Source: Solirubrobacteraceae bacterium (GTDB taxonomy: Bacteria; Actinomycetota; Thermoleophilia; Solirubrobacterales; Solirubrobacteraceae). From it: a stretch of 64,000 nt of DNA. Below, in pieces: positions 36,030 to 47,635 of this stretch. The stretch covers positions 177,383-241,382 of the forward strand of contig JAUJOF010000002.1 of assembly GCA_030447785.1 (NCBI GenBank), in the 5' to 3' direction. The first letter of the stretch is position 1; each line of letters opens with the position of its first letter. Position numbers and translations under genes: made by a program. Under the pieces are notes generated by a model. It was not told the origin of the DNA and did no database searches. It worked only from the letters and a program-made list of their open reading frames with translations.

Positions 36030-36923
36030 ATGTGGAGGCTGCTGCTCCCCCTGGCGTTCGCGACGATCCTCGCCACGCCATCGCTGATGCGCGTGGTGGC
36101 TGAGCGGTCGCAGGTCGCGCATGCAGTGGCGGCCGCCCACGGCACGCACAATCCCGCGAGCGCTGACGGCTGCCGCGCCGGGCGCCTGCACTGCGTGGAT
36201 CGCGTGATCGCACAGATGCGCCGGCGCTTCGACGCGCTGGCCCGCGGCTGCGACCACGACGCCGTCTTTGCGCTCACCTACCTGCGTACCACGGAGGCCT
36301 ACCGGCGCTCGGCGCCCAAGCCGGGCTTCTTCGCGGACCCCCGCTTCGTCAATCACGAGGACGCCGTCTTCGCGCGCTACTACTTCAACGCCCACGACGC
36401 GTGGCGCGCGGAGCGCCCCGACGCGGTGCCCCCGGCGTGGCGCATCGCGTTCGGGGCGGCCCAGGACCGCGACGCCCCCGCGCTGGGCGACATGCTCCTG
36501 GGCATCAACGCGCACATCCAGCGCGACCTGCCCTTCGTGCTGGCCGAGATCGGCCTGGTCAGGCCCGACGGGACGAGCCGCAAGCCCGACCACGACCGGG
36601 TCAACGAGTTCCTCGACCTGCTGGCCGGCGACGTGATGCGCGAGATCGCCCAGCGCTTCGACCCCAGCGTGCTGGACACGCGGCTGCCCGAGTGGGCCGA
36701 GCGCCTGGGCGTCGAGAACCTCGTGCCCGCCTGGCGCGAGACGGCCTGGCGCAACGCCGAGCGCTTGGCCGCCGCGCCCGACGCCGCCGCCCGCCGCGAG
36801 GTCGCCCGCACGATCGAGCACCACGCCGCCGCCCAGGCCCGCCTCATCCTCACCGCCACCGGCTACGGCCCCTTCGGCGACAGCAGCGCGCGGGACGCGC
36901 ACTGCCAGGCTCAGCGCCGGTAA
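36030..36923 (+). CDS. DUF5995 family protein (paralogue 2)
   Basis: 297 residues, strongly similar to the gene just upstream through the whole core (GINAHIQRDLPFVLAEIGLV, HEDAVFARYYFNAHDAW, SRKPDHDRVNEF, LVPAWRETAWRNAE). The N-terminus is a signal-like helix (MWRLLLPLAFATILATPS). I chose the ATG at 36030 over 36009 because it aligns with the paralogue's start including the CCTCC-type bases before it. The second copy lacks the EEPPLVEWSDLLPG stretch of the first. Repeat copy E lies after its stop. Confidence 0.8.
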   Translation: MWRLLLPLAFATILATPSLMRVVAERSQVAHAVAAAHGTHNPASADGCRAGRLHCVDRVIAQMRRRFDALARGCDHDAVFALTYLRTTEAYRRSAPKPGFFADPRFVNHEDAVFARYYFNAHDAWRAERPDAVPPAWRIAFGAAQDRDAPALGDMLLGINAHIQRDLPFVLAEIGLVRPDGTSRKPDHDRVNEFLDLLAGDVMREIAQRFDPSVLDTRLPEWAERLGVENLVPAWRETAWRNAERLAAAPDAAARREVARTIEHHAAAQARLILTATGYGPFGDSSARDAHCQAQRR

Positions 36924-36999
36924 TCGCGGCGTGCCGTTCCTCCGGGAGCGCGTCATCGTGGATGCCTGAGGGGGCCGCCGGCGAGGGACAGTGCTCCGG

Positions 37000-37068
37000 G
37001 GTGCCGGAGGCGGCCATGTGGCCGCCGGAGGTGGGCCCCCAGGTCGCGATAGCGACACATACTCCTAG
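37000..37068 (+). repeat. dispersed intergenic repeat, copy E (after DUF5995 gene 2)
   Basis: GGTGCCGGAGGCGGCCATGT, then the second stem arm, then CAGGTCGCGATAGCGACACA and TACTCCTAG. Over 69-71 bases it differs from copy B (6501-6571) at only a few positions despite lying 30 kb away in the opposite orientation. It sits in the convergent gap before ftsZ. Confidence 0.8.
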
Positions 37069-37111
37069 TACGGCCCTCGCCCGGGAAGCCGCTCAGCGCC
37101 GCGAGGGCGCG

Positions 37112-38200
37112 CTATCTCAGGAAGGGGGGGATGTCGATCTCATCATCCGGGATCTCGAGGCCGGAGCGCTCGCGGTCCCCGATGCGCGGGCGGCGGTCGC
37201 TGCGGCTGACCCGGTCGCGGGTCTCCTCGCGCGCCGTGCGCGGCCGGGCCCGGCCGTGGTCGAAGCCGGTGGCGATGACGGTCACGCGGACCTCATCGCC
37301 CATCTCCTCGTCGATCACCGCGCCGAAGATGATGTTGGAGTTGGCGTCGGCCGCCTCCTGGATGATCTCGGCGGCCTCGTTGACCGCGAAGAGCCCGAGC
37401 TCCGGCCCGCCGGTGATGTTGAGCAGGATGCCGGTGGCGCCCTCGACGTTGTCCTCCAGCAGCGGCGAGTTGATGGCCGTCTTGGCCGCCTCCGACGCGC
37501 CGTTCTCCGTGTTGGCGGAGCCGATGCCCATCAGGGCCGAGCCGGCATCGGACATGATCGTGCGCACGTCGGCGAAGTCGAGGTTGATGAGGCCGGGGAT
37601 CGTGATGAGGTCGGTGATGCCCTGCACGCCCTGGCGCAGGACGTTGTCGGCCTCGCGGAAGGCCTCGAGCATCGTGGTGCGCCGCTCGACGATGGCCAGC
37701 AGCTTCTCGTTGGGGATCACGATGAGCGTGTCGACGACCTCGCGCAGGCGGGCGACGCCGTCCTCGGCCTGCCGCGTGCGGTTGCTGCCCTCGAAGTCGA
37801 AGGGCTTGGTGACCACGCCGACGGTCAGCGCGCCGATCTCGTTCTTGGCGATCTCGGCGATCACCGGCGCGGCGCCGGTTCCGGTGCCTCCCCCCTCGCC
37901 CGCGGTGACGAACACCATGTCCGCGCCCTTGAGCGACTCCTTGATGTCGTCGCGCGACTCGGCGGCCGCGCCGAAGCCCACCTCGGGGTTGGCGCCGGCG
38001 CCCAGTCCCTTGGTGAGGTCATGGCCGATGTTGAGCTTGATGTCGGCGTCCGACATCGCCAGAGCCTGGGCATCCGTGTTGGCGGCGATGAACTCGACGC
38101 CACGCAGACCCGAGTCGACCATGCGGTTGACCGCGTTGATACCACCGCCGCCGACGCCGACGACCTTGATGACGGCCAGGTAGCTGCCTGCGCTCTCCAT
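37112..38200 (-). CDS. ftsZ: cell division protein FtsZ
   Basis: Tubulin-like GTPase forming the division ring. 362 residues. [17 protein letters not shown] (about residue 12), the GTP loop [12 protein letters not shown] (about 102) and the synergy loop [11 protein letters not shown] (about 205) are intact. A basic linker leads to the conserved tail EIDIPPFLR that binds partner proteins. ATG at 38200 gives a short normal N-terminus. There is no ftsA; as in actinobacteria, other anchors must serve. Unusually, ftsQ and the mur genes are about 20 kb away. A good promoter precedes it. Confidence 0.97.
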   Translation of the reverse strand: MESAGSYLAVIKVVGVGGGGINAVNRMVDSGLRGVEFIAANTDAQALAMSDADIKLNIGHDLTKGLGAGANPEVGFGAAAESRDDIKESLKGADMVFVTAGEGGGTGTGAAPVIAEIAKNEIGALTVGVVTKPFDFEGSNRTRQAEDGVARLREVVDTLIVIPNEKLLAIVERRTTMLEAFREADNVLRQGVQGITDLITIPGLINLDFADVRTIMSDAGSALMGIGSANTENGASEAAKTAINSPLLEDNVEGATGILLNITGGPELGLFAVNEAAEIIQEAADANSNIIFGAVIDEEMGDEVRVTVIATGFDHGRARPRTAREETRDRVSRSDRRPRIGDRERSGLEIPDDEIDIPPFLR

Positions 38201-38268
38201 GGATTCTGTCCGGGCCTTACGTGAGGGTTGAGAGTTTTGCGCCCACAGCGCTGCAGACGCGAAAGAGC

Positions 38269-38298
38269 ACGGTACGCCCGGCACTTCCGCCCTGTCAA
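38269..38298 (-). promoter_or_regulatory. sigma-70-type promoter for ftsZ
   Basis: On the minus strand a perfect -35 box TTGACA (38293-38298) is followed after 18 bases by TACCGT (38269-38274), a TAnnnT -10 box. It lies about 70 bases before the ftsZ start in the 189-base gap to malQ. Independent transcription fits the separation of ftsZ from ftsQ. Confidence 0.6.
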
Positions 38299-38389
38299 CG
38301 CCAAGTCTACCCGCGCAAGCGACATTGCAGAATGGCGAACCCTGGACTTCACGCGGAGAACGAGCCTGAGAGGGCCCTAAAGCTCAACT

Positions 38390-39613
38390 TCAGGTAGAGA
38401 CTCTTCCGGCGGTCTGCGTCGAGTCGCGCAGGCGGGCCGCGCGCTCGGCCGTGAGGGCGCCGGGCTCCAGGCGCCACCCCCAGTTGCCGCCCTCCGTGCC
38501 CGGCCGGTTCATCCGCGCGTGGGAGCCCAGGCCCAGCACATCCTGGGCCTGCACCATGGCCAGGTCGGCGGGCGAGGTGTGCGCAAGGCGCAGCAGGCTC
38601 CACCAGGGCTCGTCGCCCTCGAGGCCGGCGGCGCGCAGAGCCGCCGCGGCGCCCGCGCGCTGCTCCTGCCTGGCCCCCTCCCACCACCCGCGCAGCGTGT
38701 CGGTGTCGTGCGTGCCCGTGTAGGCGACGCTGTGGCGCTCGTGGTTTTCGAGGCGATGGGGGCCGCGCGGGTCGTCGGGGTCGAAGGCGAACTGCAGCAC
38801 GACCATCCCGGGGAAGCCCAGTTCCCGGCGCAGGCGCGTGACGGGCTTGGTGATGGCGCCCAGGTCCTCGGCCACCACCGCCAGCTCTCCCATCTGGGCG
38901 CGCACCGCGTCGAACACCGCCCGCCCGGGTCCCCGCTTCCACGAGCCCTCGCGAGCCGAGGCGGCCTCCTCGGGCACCGCCCAGTAGGCCACGAAGCCGC
39001 GGAAATGGTCGATGCGCACCGCGTCGAACAGCTCGAAGGTGCGCCGCAGGCGCTCGACCCACCAGCGGTAGCGCCGCCGGCGCAGCGCGGGCCAGTCGTA
39101 CAGCGGGTTGCCCCAGTGCTGGCCCTCGGGGTTGAAGTCGTCGGGCGGCGCACCCGCCACCGCGCCGGGACGAAACAGCTCGGGGTGGGCCAGGTGGTCA
39201 CAGGAGCCGGGGGCCACGTAGATGGGCACGTCGCCCAGCAACCACACCCCGCGCTCGCGCGCGTGGCGGCGCAGCGCCCCCCACTCGCGGTCGAAGCGCA
39301 CCTGATCGGCCACCGCCCGGGCACCGGCGAAGCGCCCCCACTCGTCCAGCCAGAAGCCCTGGCGCGCGCGGAAGGCGGCGATCTCCTCCTCACAGACCGG
39401 GGCGTCGGGCTCGGCCAGCCAGCCGCGCCAGGCCGCGAAGGCCGAGACCGACTTGTAGGGCGAGCCGTGCTCGTCGGGCGGGCCCAGGGGCAGCAGCTGC
39501 CACCACGCCTGGCCCGCCTCGGCCAGCCAGTCCACGAAGGCGAAGGCCTCAGGCCCCAGGCGCCCGCCCGGCAGCGAGGAGAGGTGCAGTTGCACCCCGG
39601 CGGAGCGATGCAT
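38390..39613 (-). CDS. malQ: 4-alpha-glucanotransferase (amylomaltase, MalQ)
   Basis: GH77 enzyme that moves glucan segments between maltodextrins. The N-terminus RSAGVQLHLSSLPGGRLGPEA is typical. Catalytic residues: Asp in AVRIDHFRGF (about residue 205), Glu in VVAEDLG (about 250) and Asp in TGTHDTDT (about 305). About 407 residues, shorter than the usual 500, with shortened loops but all catalytic motifs. The start at 39613 (MHRSAG) is preferred; the frame stays open to 39688, where it would overlap the glgE leader. Divergent from glgE by about 37 bases, so both may share control. Confidence 0.9.
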   Translation of the reverse strand: MHRSAGVQLHLSSLPGGRLGPEAFAFVDWLAEAGQAWWQLLPLGPPDEHGSPYKSVSAFAAWRGWLAEPDAPVCEEEIAAFRARQGFWLDEWGRFAGARAVADQVRFDREWGALRRHARERGVWLLGDVPIYVAPGSCDHLAHPELFRPGAVAGAPPDDFNPEGQHWGNPLYDWPALRRRRYRWWVERLRRTFELFDAVRIDHFRGFVAYWAVPEEAASAREGSWKRGPGRAVFDAVRAQMGELAVVAEDLGAITKPVTRLRRELGFPGMVVLQFAFDPDDPRGPHRLENHERHSVAYTGTHDTDTLRGWWEGARQEQRAGAAAALRAAGLEGDEPWWSLLRLAHTSPADLAMVQAQDVLGLGSHARMNRPGTEGGNWGWRLEPGALTAERAARLRDSTQTAGRVST

Positions 39614-39650
39614 GTTCACGACGGCGCGCGGGTGGGCATGGCTGGTCACG

Positions 39651-41588
39651 GTGCCCCCACCGGCGATCTCCCAACCTCCCCCACGCATCCAGATCGAGCG
39701 GCCCAGCCCCCTGGTCGACGGGGGGCGCTACCCGATCAAGCGCACCGTCGGCGAGGTCGTGCACATCTCCGCGGTGATCTTCCGCGACGGCCATGAGGCC
39801 CTGCGCGCCGTGGTGCGCCACCGCGCGCCCGGCGCGCGGCGCAGCCACGAGCACCCGATGCGCCACGTGGACGCCCACATCGACGGGGACACGTGGGTGG
39901 CCTCCTTCGCCGTGGCGGACCTGGGCCTGCACGAGGCCACCGTCGAGGCGTGGATCGAGCCCTTCGCCTCGTGGCGCGACGAGGTGCGCCGCAAGCTGGA
40001 CGCCGGCCAGCCCGACCTGGCGAGCGAGCTGTCCGAGGGCCAGGTGCTGCTGCGCGACGCCGTGGCCCGGGCCAAGCTGGCCGCCGAGCGCCGGCGCCTC
40101 GACGCGGCCGTCGAGGCGCTCGCCGACGAGGCCCTCCCCCAGCCCGCCCGCGCCGCCGCCGCTGTGGACCCCCAGGTGCTCGAGGCCGTCGAGGCCGCCA
40201 GCGCGCGCGAGGAGGCCACCGAGCTCGACGAGCCCCTCCGAATCGACGTGGATCGCGAGCGCGCGCGCTTCGGCTCCTGGTATGAGCTGTTCCCCCGCTC
40301 GTGGGGCGGGCTGGCCGGGGTGACCGAGCAGCTGCCGCGCCTGGCCGAGCTGGGCTTCGACGTCGTCTACCTGCCTCCCATCCACCCGATCGGCCACACC
40401 AACCGCAAGGGGCGCAACAACGCGCTGGTCGCCCAGCCCGGCGATCCGGGCTCGCCCTGGGCCATCGGGGACGCCGGCGGTGGCCACGACGCCGTGCACC
40501 CCGAGCTGGGCACCCTCGAGGACGTCGACCGCCTCACCGCGCGCGCTGGCGAGCTGGGCATGGACGTCGCGCTGGACTTCGCGATCCAGTGCTCGGCCGA
40601 CCACCCGTGGCTGACCGAGCATCCGGAGTGGTTCCACCGCCGTCCCGACGGCACCCTGAAGTACGCCGAGAACCCGCCCAAGAAATACCAGGACATCTAC
40701 AACGTCAACTGGCAGTCCGAGGACTGGCGCGGGTTGTGGGAGGAGCTGCGGCGCATCGTCGGGCACTGGGTCGACCACGGCATCAGGATCTTTCGCGTCG
40801 ACAACCCCCACACCAAGCCGCTGCCCTTCTGGGAGTGGCTGATCCGCGAGATCCGCGGGCAGGCACCCGACGTGATCTTCCTGGCCGAGGCCTTCACCCG
40901 CCAGGCGATGATGCACACCCTGGCCAAGGTGGGCTTCAACCAGTCCTACACCTACTTCACGTGGAAGAACGGACGCCACGAGCTCAGCGAGTACGTCGAC
41001 GGGCTGGCCTACGGGGGCATGCAGGAGGTCTACCGGCCCAACTTCTTCGCCAACACGCCCGACATCCTGCACGCCTATCTCCAGCACGGCGGGGCGCCGG
41101 CCTTCGCGATCCGCGCGGTGCTGGCCGCCACGCTGAGCCCCAGCTACGGCATCTACTCGGGCTACGAGCATTTCGAGAACCTCCCGGTGCGGCCGGGCAG
41201 CGAGGAGTACCTGGACTCGGAGAAGTACGAGGTCAAGCAGCGCGGGCTGGACGGTCCCCTGCTGCCGCTGCTCAGTCGCCTCAACGCGCTCCGCCGCGCC
41301 CACCCCGCGCTCCAGCACCTGTCCAACGTCACGTTCCTGGACACCCGCAACGACGGCCTGCTGGCCTTCCACAAGCGCTTCGGCGACGACAGCCTGCTCG
41401 TCGTGTGCACCCTCGACCCCCAGTGGGCCCAGGAAGGGGCGTGCATCGTGCCCGCCGACCTCGGCCTGCCCCCCGCCTTCCAGGTGCTCGACCTGATGGA
41501 CGGCGCGCGCTATCCGTGGCACATCGGCCACAACTACGTGCGCCTGGATCCCGGCCGCGTGGCCCACATCCTCCAGGTCCAGGCGTGA
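39651..41588 (+). CDS. glgE: alpha-1,4-glucan:maltose-1-phosphate maltosyltransferase GlgE
   Basis: GH13 subfamily 3 enzyme that lengthens alpha-glucan from maltose-1-phosphate. About 645 residues. An N-terminal beta domain and helical insert are followed by the barrel: [27 protein letters not shown], the nucleophile Asp in [10 protein letters not shown], the Glu in FLAEAFTR and the maltose-phosphate-site text [14 protein letters not shown]. The start is uncertain: GTG at 39651 (VPPPAISQ) avoids overlap with malQ, while the frame is open from 39612. First of glgE-treS-mak-glgB, each overlapping the next by four bases. Confidence 0.95.
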   Translation: MPPPAISQPPPRIQIERPSPLVDGGRYPIKRTVGEVVHISAVIFRDGHEALRAVVRHRAPGARRSHEHPMRHVDAHIDGDTWVASFAVADLGLHEATVEAWIEPFASWRDEVRRKLDAGQPDLASELSEGQVLLRDAVARAKLAAERRRLDAAVEALADEALPQPARAAAAVDPQVLEAVEAASAREEATELDEPLRIDVDRERARFGSWYELFPRSWGGLAGVTEQLPRLAELGFDVVYLPPIHPIGHTNRKGRNNALVAQPGDPGSPWAIGDAGGGHDAVHPELGTLEDVDRLTARAGELGMDVALDFAIQCSADHPWLTEHPEWFHRRPDGTLKYAENPPKKYQDIYNVNWQSEDWRGLWEELRRIVGHWVDHGIRIFRVDNPHTKPLPFWEWLIREIRGQAPDVIFLAEAFTRQAMMHTLAKVGFNQSYTYFTWKNGRHELSEYVDGLAYGGMQEVYRPNFFANTPDILHAYLQHGGAPAFAIRAVLAATLSPSYGIYSGYEHFENLPVRPGSEEYLDSEKYEVKQRGLDGPLLPLLSRLNALRRAHPALQHLSNVTFLDTRNDGLLAFHKRFGDDSLLVVCTLDPQWAQEGACIVPADLGLPPAFQVLDLMDGARYPWHIGHNYVRLDPGRVAHILQVQA

Positions 41589-43327
41589 GCGGCTCGGCCG
41601 AGCATCCCACGGCCACGTGGCTGGTCCGCCCCCGGGCGTCGTCGTCGCCCGCCGGCGACGCCTCGCCCGGGCACTGGTTCGAGCGCGAGCCGCTGTGGTT
41701 CAAGCGCGCGGTCTTCTACGAGGTACACCTGCGCGGCTTCTTCGACGGCGACGACGACGGCTCGGGCGACCTCCACGGCCTGACCGCCAAGCTTGACTAC
41801 CTGCAGTGGCTGGGCGTCGACTGCGTGTGGCTGCTGCCCATGTACCGGTCGCCGCTGCGCGACGGCGGCTATGACATCGCCGACTTCTTTGCCATCCACC
41901 CCGACTACGGCACGGTGGAGGACTTCGCGGTCTTCGTGGCCGAGGCCCACAAGCGCGGCATGCGGGTCATCGCCGACCTGGTCATGAACCACACCTCCTC
42001 TGACCATCCGTGGTTCCAGGAGTCGCGCTCGGGTGGCCCCGACGGGCCCCGGCGCGACTGGTACGTGTGGTCCGACGATCCCCACCGCTGGCCCGAGGCG
42101 CGGATCATCTTCACCGACACCGAGACCTCCAACTGGACGTGGGACGACAAGGCGGGCGCCTACTTCTGGCACCGCTTCTTCTCCCACCAGCCCGACCTCA
42201 ACTACGAGAGCCCCGAGGTCCAGGAGGCGATGCTCGATGTCCTGCGCTTCTGGCTGGACCTGGGGATCGACGGCTTCCGCCTGGACGCCGTCCCCTACCT
42301 CTACGAGGCCGACGGCACCAACGGCGAGAACCTGCCCGCCACGCACCAGTACCTCAAGCGGGTACGCCGAGAGGTCGATGCGCGCTACCCCGACCGCGTG
42401 TTGCTGGCCGAGGCCAACCAGTGGCCCGAGGACGTCGTGGAGTACTTCGGCGACGGCGACGAGTGCCACATGGCGTTTCACTTCCCGGTCATGCCGCGGA
42501 TGTTCATGGCCCTGCGCCGCGAGTCGGCCACGCCGATCCTCGAGATCCTCGATCGCACTCCGGCCATACCCGACAACTGTCAATGGGGGTTGTTCCTGCG
42601 CAACCACGACGAGCTGACGCTGGAGATGGTCACCGACGAGGAGCGCGACTACATGTACGGGGAGTACGCCAAGGACCCGCGCATGAAGATCAACGTGGGC
42701 ATCCGTCGGCGCCTGGCGCCCCTCCTGGACGGCGGACGCGACGAGATCGAGCTCCTGCACGCCATCCTCTTCTCCCTGCCGGGCAGCCCCATCCTGTACT
42801 ACGGCGACGAGATCGCCATGGGCGACAACGTCTACATGGGCGACCGCGACGGCGTGCGAACGCCCATGCAGTGGACCGGCGATCGCAACGGTGGGTTCTC
42901 GCGTGCCGACTTCGCGCAGCTGTACGCCCCGCCGCTCATGGACCCCGTCTACGGCTACCAGGCGGTCAACGTGGAGGCCCAGCTGCGCACACCCACCTCG
43001 TTGCTGCGCTGGGTGAGGCGCTTCATCGCGCTGCGCCAGCGCCACCCCGTGTTCGGCTTTGGCACCTACGAGCCGCTGCTACCCGACAATCCGAGGATCT
43101 TCGCCCACATCCGCCGCTGGGAGGACGACACCGTCTTGTGCGTACACAACGTCGCCCGCTCCGCCCAGGCCGTGGAGCTCGACCTCAGCGCTTACGCGGG
43201 TAGGTACCCCGAGGAGATGTTCGGCCGCACCACCTTCCCGAGCATCGGCGAGCTGCCCTACCTGCTGACCCTGGCACCCCGCGGCTTCTTCTGGTTCCAG
43301 CTGCGCGAGGATGATCGCCCCGTATGA
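41585..43327 (+). CDS. treS: trehalose synthase (maltose alpha-D-glucosyltransferase)
   Basis: GH13 enzyme that interconverts maltose and trehalose. 580 residues. [20 protein letters not shown], then [15 protein letters not shown]; nucleophile Asp in [12 protein letters not shown] (about residue 230), Glu in LLAEANQWP (about 275), third Asp in [10 protein letters not shown] (about 340). The signature [28 protein letters not shown] follows in two parts (about 405-435). GTG at 41585 overlaps the glgE stop (GTGA). TreS and maltokinase together supply maltose-1-phosphate to GlgE; maltokinase is a separate gene just downstream rather than fused. Confidence 0.96.
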   Translation: MSGSAEHPTATWLVRPRASSSPAGDASPGHWFEREPLWFKRAVFYEVHLRGFFDGDDDGSGDLHGLTAKLDYLQWLGVDCVWLLPMYRSPLRDGGYDIADFFAIHPDYGTVEDFAVFVAEAHKRGMRVIADLVMNHTSSDHPWFQESRSGGPDGPRRDWYVWSDDPHRWPEARIIFTDTETSNWTWDDKAGAYFWHRFFSHQPDLNYESPEVQEAMLDVLRFWLDLGIDGFRLDAVPYLYEADGTNGENLPATHQYLKRVRREVDARYPDRVLLAEANQWPEDVVEYFGDGDECHMAFHFPVMPRMFMALRRESATPILEILDRTPAIPDNCQWGLFLRNHDELTLEMVTDEERDYMYGEYAKDPRMKINVGIRRRLAPLLDGGRDEIELLHAILFSLPGSPILYYGDEIAMGDNVYMGDRDGVRTPMQWTGDRNGGFSRADFAQLYAPPLMDPVYGYQAVNVEAQLRTPTSLLRWVRRFIALRQRHPVFGFGTYEPLLPDNPRIFAHIRRWEDDTVLCVHNVARSAQAVELDLSAYAGRYPEEMFGRTTFPSIGELPYLLTLAPRGFFWFQLREDDRPV

Positions 43328-44714
43328 GCGCCTTCGCGCAGATCGATGCGCAGGTGCTGGCCGACTGGGTGCTCGAGCAGCGCTGGTTCGGCTCCAAGAC
43401 CCGCGACGTGGCCCACGTGGAGATCATCGAGGAGATCCCCCTGCGCGAGGTGGAGCCGGTGGTGGTGCTGGCCATGCTGGAGGTGCGCTTCCACGCCGGC
43501 ACGCACGAGCTGTACCAGGTTCCCCTGGGCGTGCGCCCGGCGGTCTCGGCCCATCCGCCCGACGGCGTGATCGCCCAGGTGGATGGCCAGGAGGTCTACG
43601 ACGCGCTGACCGACCTCGGGGCCGAACGCGAGCTGGTGCACCTCATGCGCGGTGGCCACGACCTCACCACCGCCGACGGCACCGCCTCCTTCCGCCGGGC
43701 GGGCGCCCTGCTCGACGAGGATCTGCAGGCGGTGCGCCCGATGGGCGCCGAGCAGTCCAACACCTCGCTGGTCTTCGGCGAGCGGGTGGTGCTCAAGGTC
43801 TACCGCCGCGTGGGCGCGGGGCCCAACCCCGAGCTGGAGCTGGTGCGCTTCCTGTCCGAGCGGGGGTTCCCCCACATCCCCGCGCTGGCCGGCTGGTACG
43901 AGTACAACGGGCGGCTCATCGACGCCACGCTGGGCTTGGCCCAGGAGTTCGTCACCGGGGCGACCGACGGGTGGGACCTGGCGCTGACCGACCTGCGTGA
44001 ACGCCCCGAGCGCTTCGTGGAGCGCGCGCGGACGCTGGGCGAGGTGACCGGCGCGATGCACACGGCGCTGAGCTCGGACCCCCACGACCCCGCCTTCGCC
44101 CCCGAGGAGACCAGCGTCGAGGCACTGGGGCTGCTGACCGCCACGGTCGACGAGGAGATCGAGTCGATGTTCCTCCGCCTGCCCGACACCGAGGCGCTTG
44201 CACCGCTGGCCGGGCGCGGCCAGGAGGTGCGCGAGCGCCTGGGCCTGCTCACCCATGCCGGCTCGGCGGGGCGCGTCATCCGCCATCACGGCGACCTGCA
44301 TCTGGGCCAGGCGATGCTCAGCAACGAGCGCTGGGTGGTGCTGGACTTCGAGGGCGAGCCCGCGCGCTCGCTGGTCGAGCGCCGGCGCAAGCGCTCCCCG
44401 CTGCGCGACGTGGCCGGGATGCTGCGCTCCTTCTCCTACGCCGCCTCGGCCTCGCGCATCCTGAACGGGGTGCCCGCGCCCGAGGGATGGGAGGAGCGCA
44501 CGCGTGCGGCCTACCTCGATGGATACCTCGAGGCCGTGGAGCCCAGCCTGCTGCCTCCCGGCCGTCAGGCCACCGAGCGCCTGCTGACCGTCTTCGAGCT
44601 GGAGAAGGCCGTCTACGAGCTGGGCTACGAGTTGGACAACCGGCCCGAGTGGGTCGACATCCCGGTGGCGGGCATAGTCCGCCTGCTCGAGCTCGACGAG
44701 GAGGAGGCCCCGAC

Positions 44715-44718
<4 letters not shown>
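43324..44718 (+). CDS. mak: maltokinase (Pep2/Mak)
   Basis: Phosphorylates maltose to maltose-1-phosphate for GlgE. 464 residues, eukaryotic-kinase-like fold. The cap domain contains [15 protein letters not shown] (residues 15-29). N-lobe lysine in RVVLKVYRR (about 157); catalytic loop HHGDLHLGQ (about 322) and metal-binding [10 protein letters not shown] (about 341). ATG overlaps the treS stop (ATGA); the 3' end overlaps glgB (GTGA). These overlaps and order make the role very likely. Confidence 0.95.
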
Positions 44719-46904
<2,186 letters not shown>

Positions 46905-46982
46905 GTAGGTCCGGCCGTATCTCAGGGGACGGCATCCATGCCATCCTCCGAGAGAAGATCGCTTCGCCGTTCCGGCGGCGAG

Positions 46983-47597
46983 TCAGCGAGAGAGCTCGCG
47001 GAGGCGGTCGCGCAGTTGGTCGACGCTGTCGCGCACGTCGCGCGGGACCGCGTCGCGCAGGATCTCGAGCTCGTCGCGCAGGCGCCTGATCTCCTGGCGG
47101 GCGACCTGGCGGATCTGCTCCTCGCTCCCCTCCTGGGCCCGGTTGAGGCGCAGGCGCTGCGCGGCCACCTCGGTGCGGGCGTTGAGCCTCAAGAGTCCGA
47201 GGCGCGCCTCGTCGCCAAGCTCCTGCACACCCTCCTCACCGAACTCGCGACCCTCCTGCTCCGGCTGCTCGGCCTGCTCAGCGAGGGAACGGGCACGCCG
47301 CTCGGCGCGAGCCAGCTCGTCGGAGACCTCGGCCCGCGGATCCTCGTCCAGGCGGCGCGCAGCCCGAGCCACGGTCTCGGCGACCGCCTCGCTCTCGCGG
47401 ACGAACTCCTCGCCGGTGAGCTGCTCGTCGCTCGTTAGTTGCTCGTCGGTCGGCTCGGCCGGCGGCTGGACCTGCTGGGGGGGAGGCTGCCCTCCGCCCG
47501 AAGGCCGCTGAGCTTCGGAAGCTTGCTCCTCGTCGCTGCCACACGCCGCGAGTGCGAGAGCGGCCACGACGCTGACGGTGGCGAATCGGGTGCGCAT
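46983..47597 (-). CDS. putative coiled-coil lipoprotein
   Basis: 204 residues starting MRTRFATVSVVAALALAACG, a signal peptide with a clear lipobox (LAAC). Then comes a Gln/Pro-rich linker with a short repeated TDEQLTSDEQLTGEE, and a long charged helical region (about 70-200) rich in Arg/Glu/Leu heptads, probably coiled coil. Lipid-anchored outside the membrane. I recognise no family. It follows the sigma-like membrane protein gene on the same strand, 38 bases apart, so the two may act together at the membrane. Confidence 0.72.
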   Translation of the reverse strand: MRTRFATVSVVAALALAACGSDEEQASEAQRPSGGGQPPPQQVQPPAEPTDEQLTSDEQLTGEEFVRESEAVAETVARAARRLDEDPRAEVSDELARAERRARSLAEQAEQPEQEGREFGEEGVQELGDEARLGLLRLNARTEVAAQRLRLNRAQEGSEEQIRQVARQEIRRLRDELEILRDAVPRDVRDSVDQLRDRLRELSR

Positions 47598-47635
47598 GGT
47601 CACATGATGCCCGAAGTGCCCGCGGCGAATCATGA

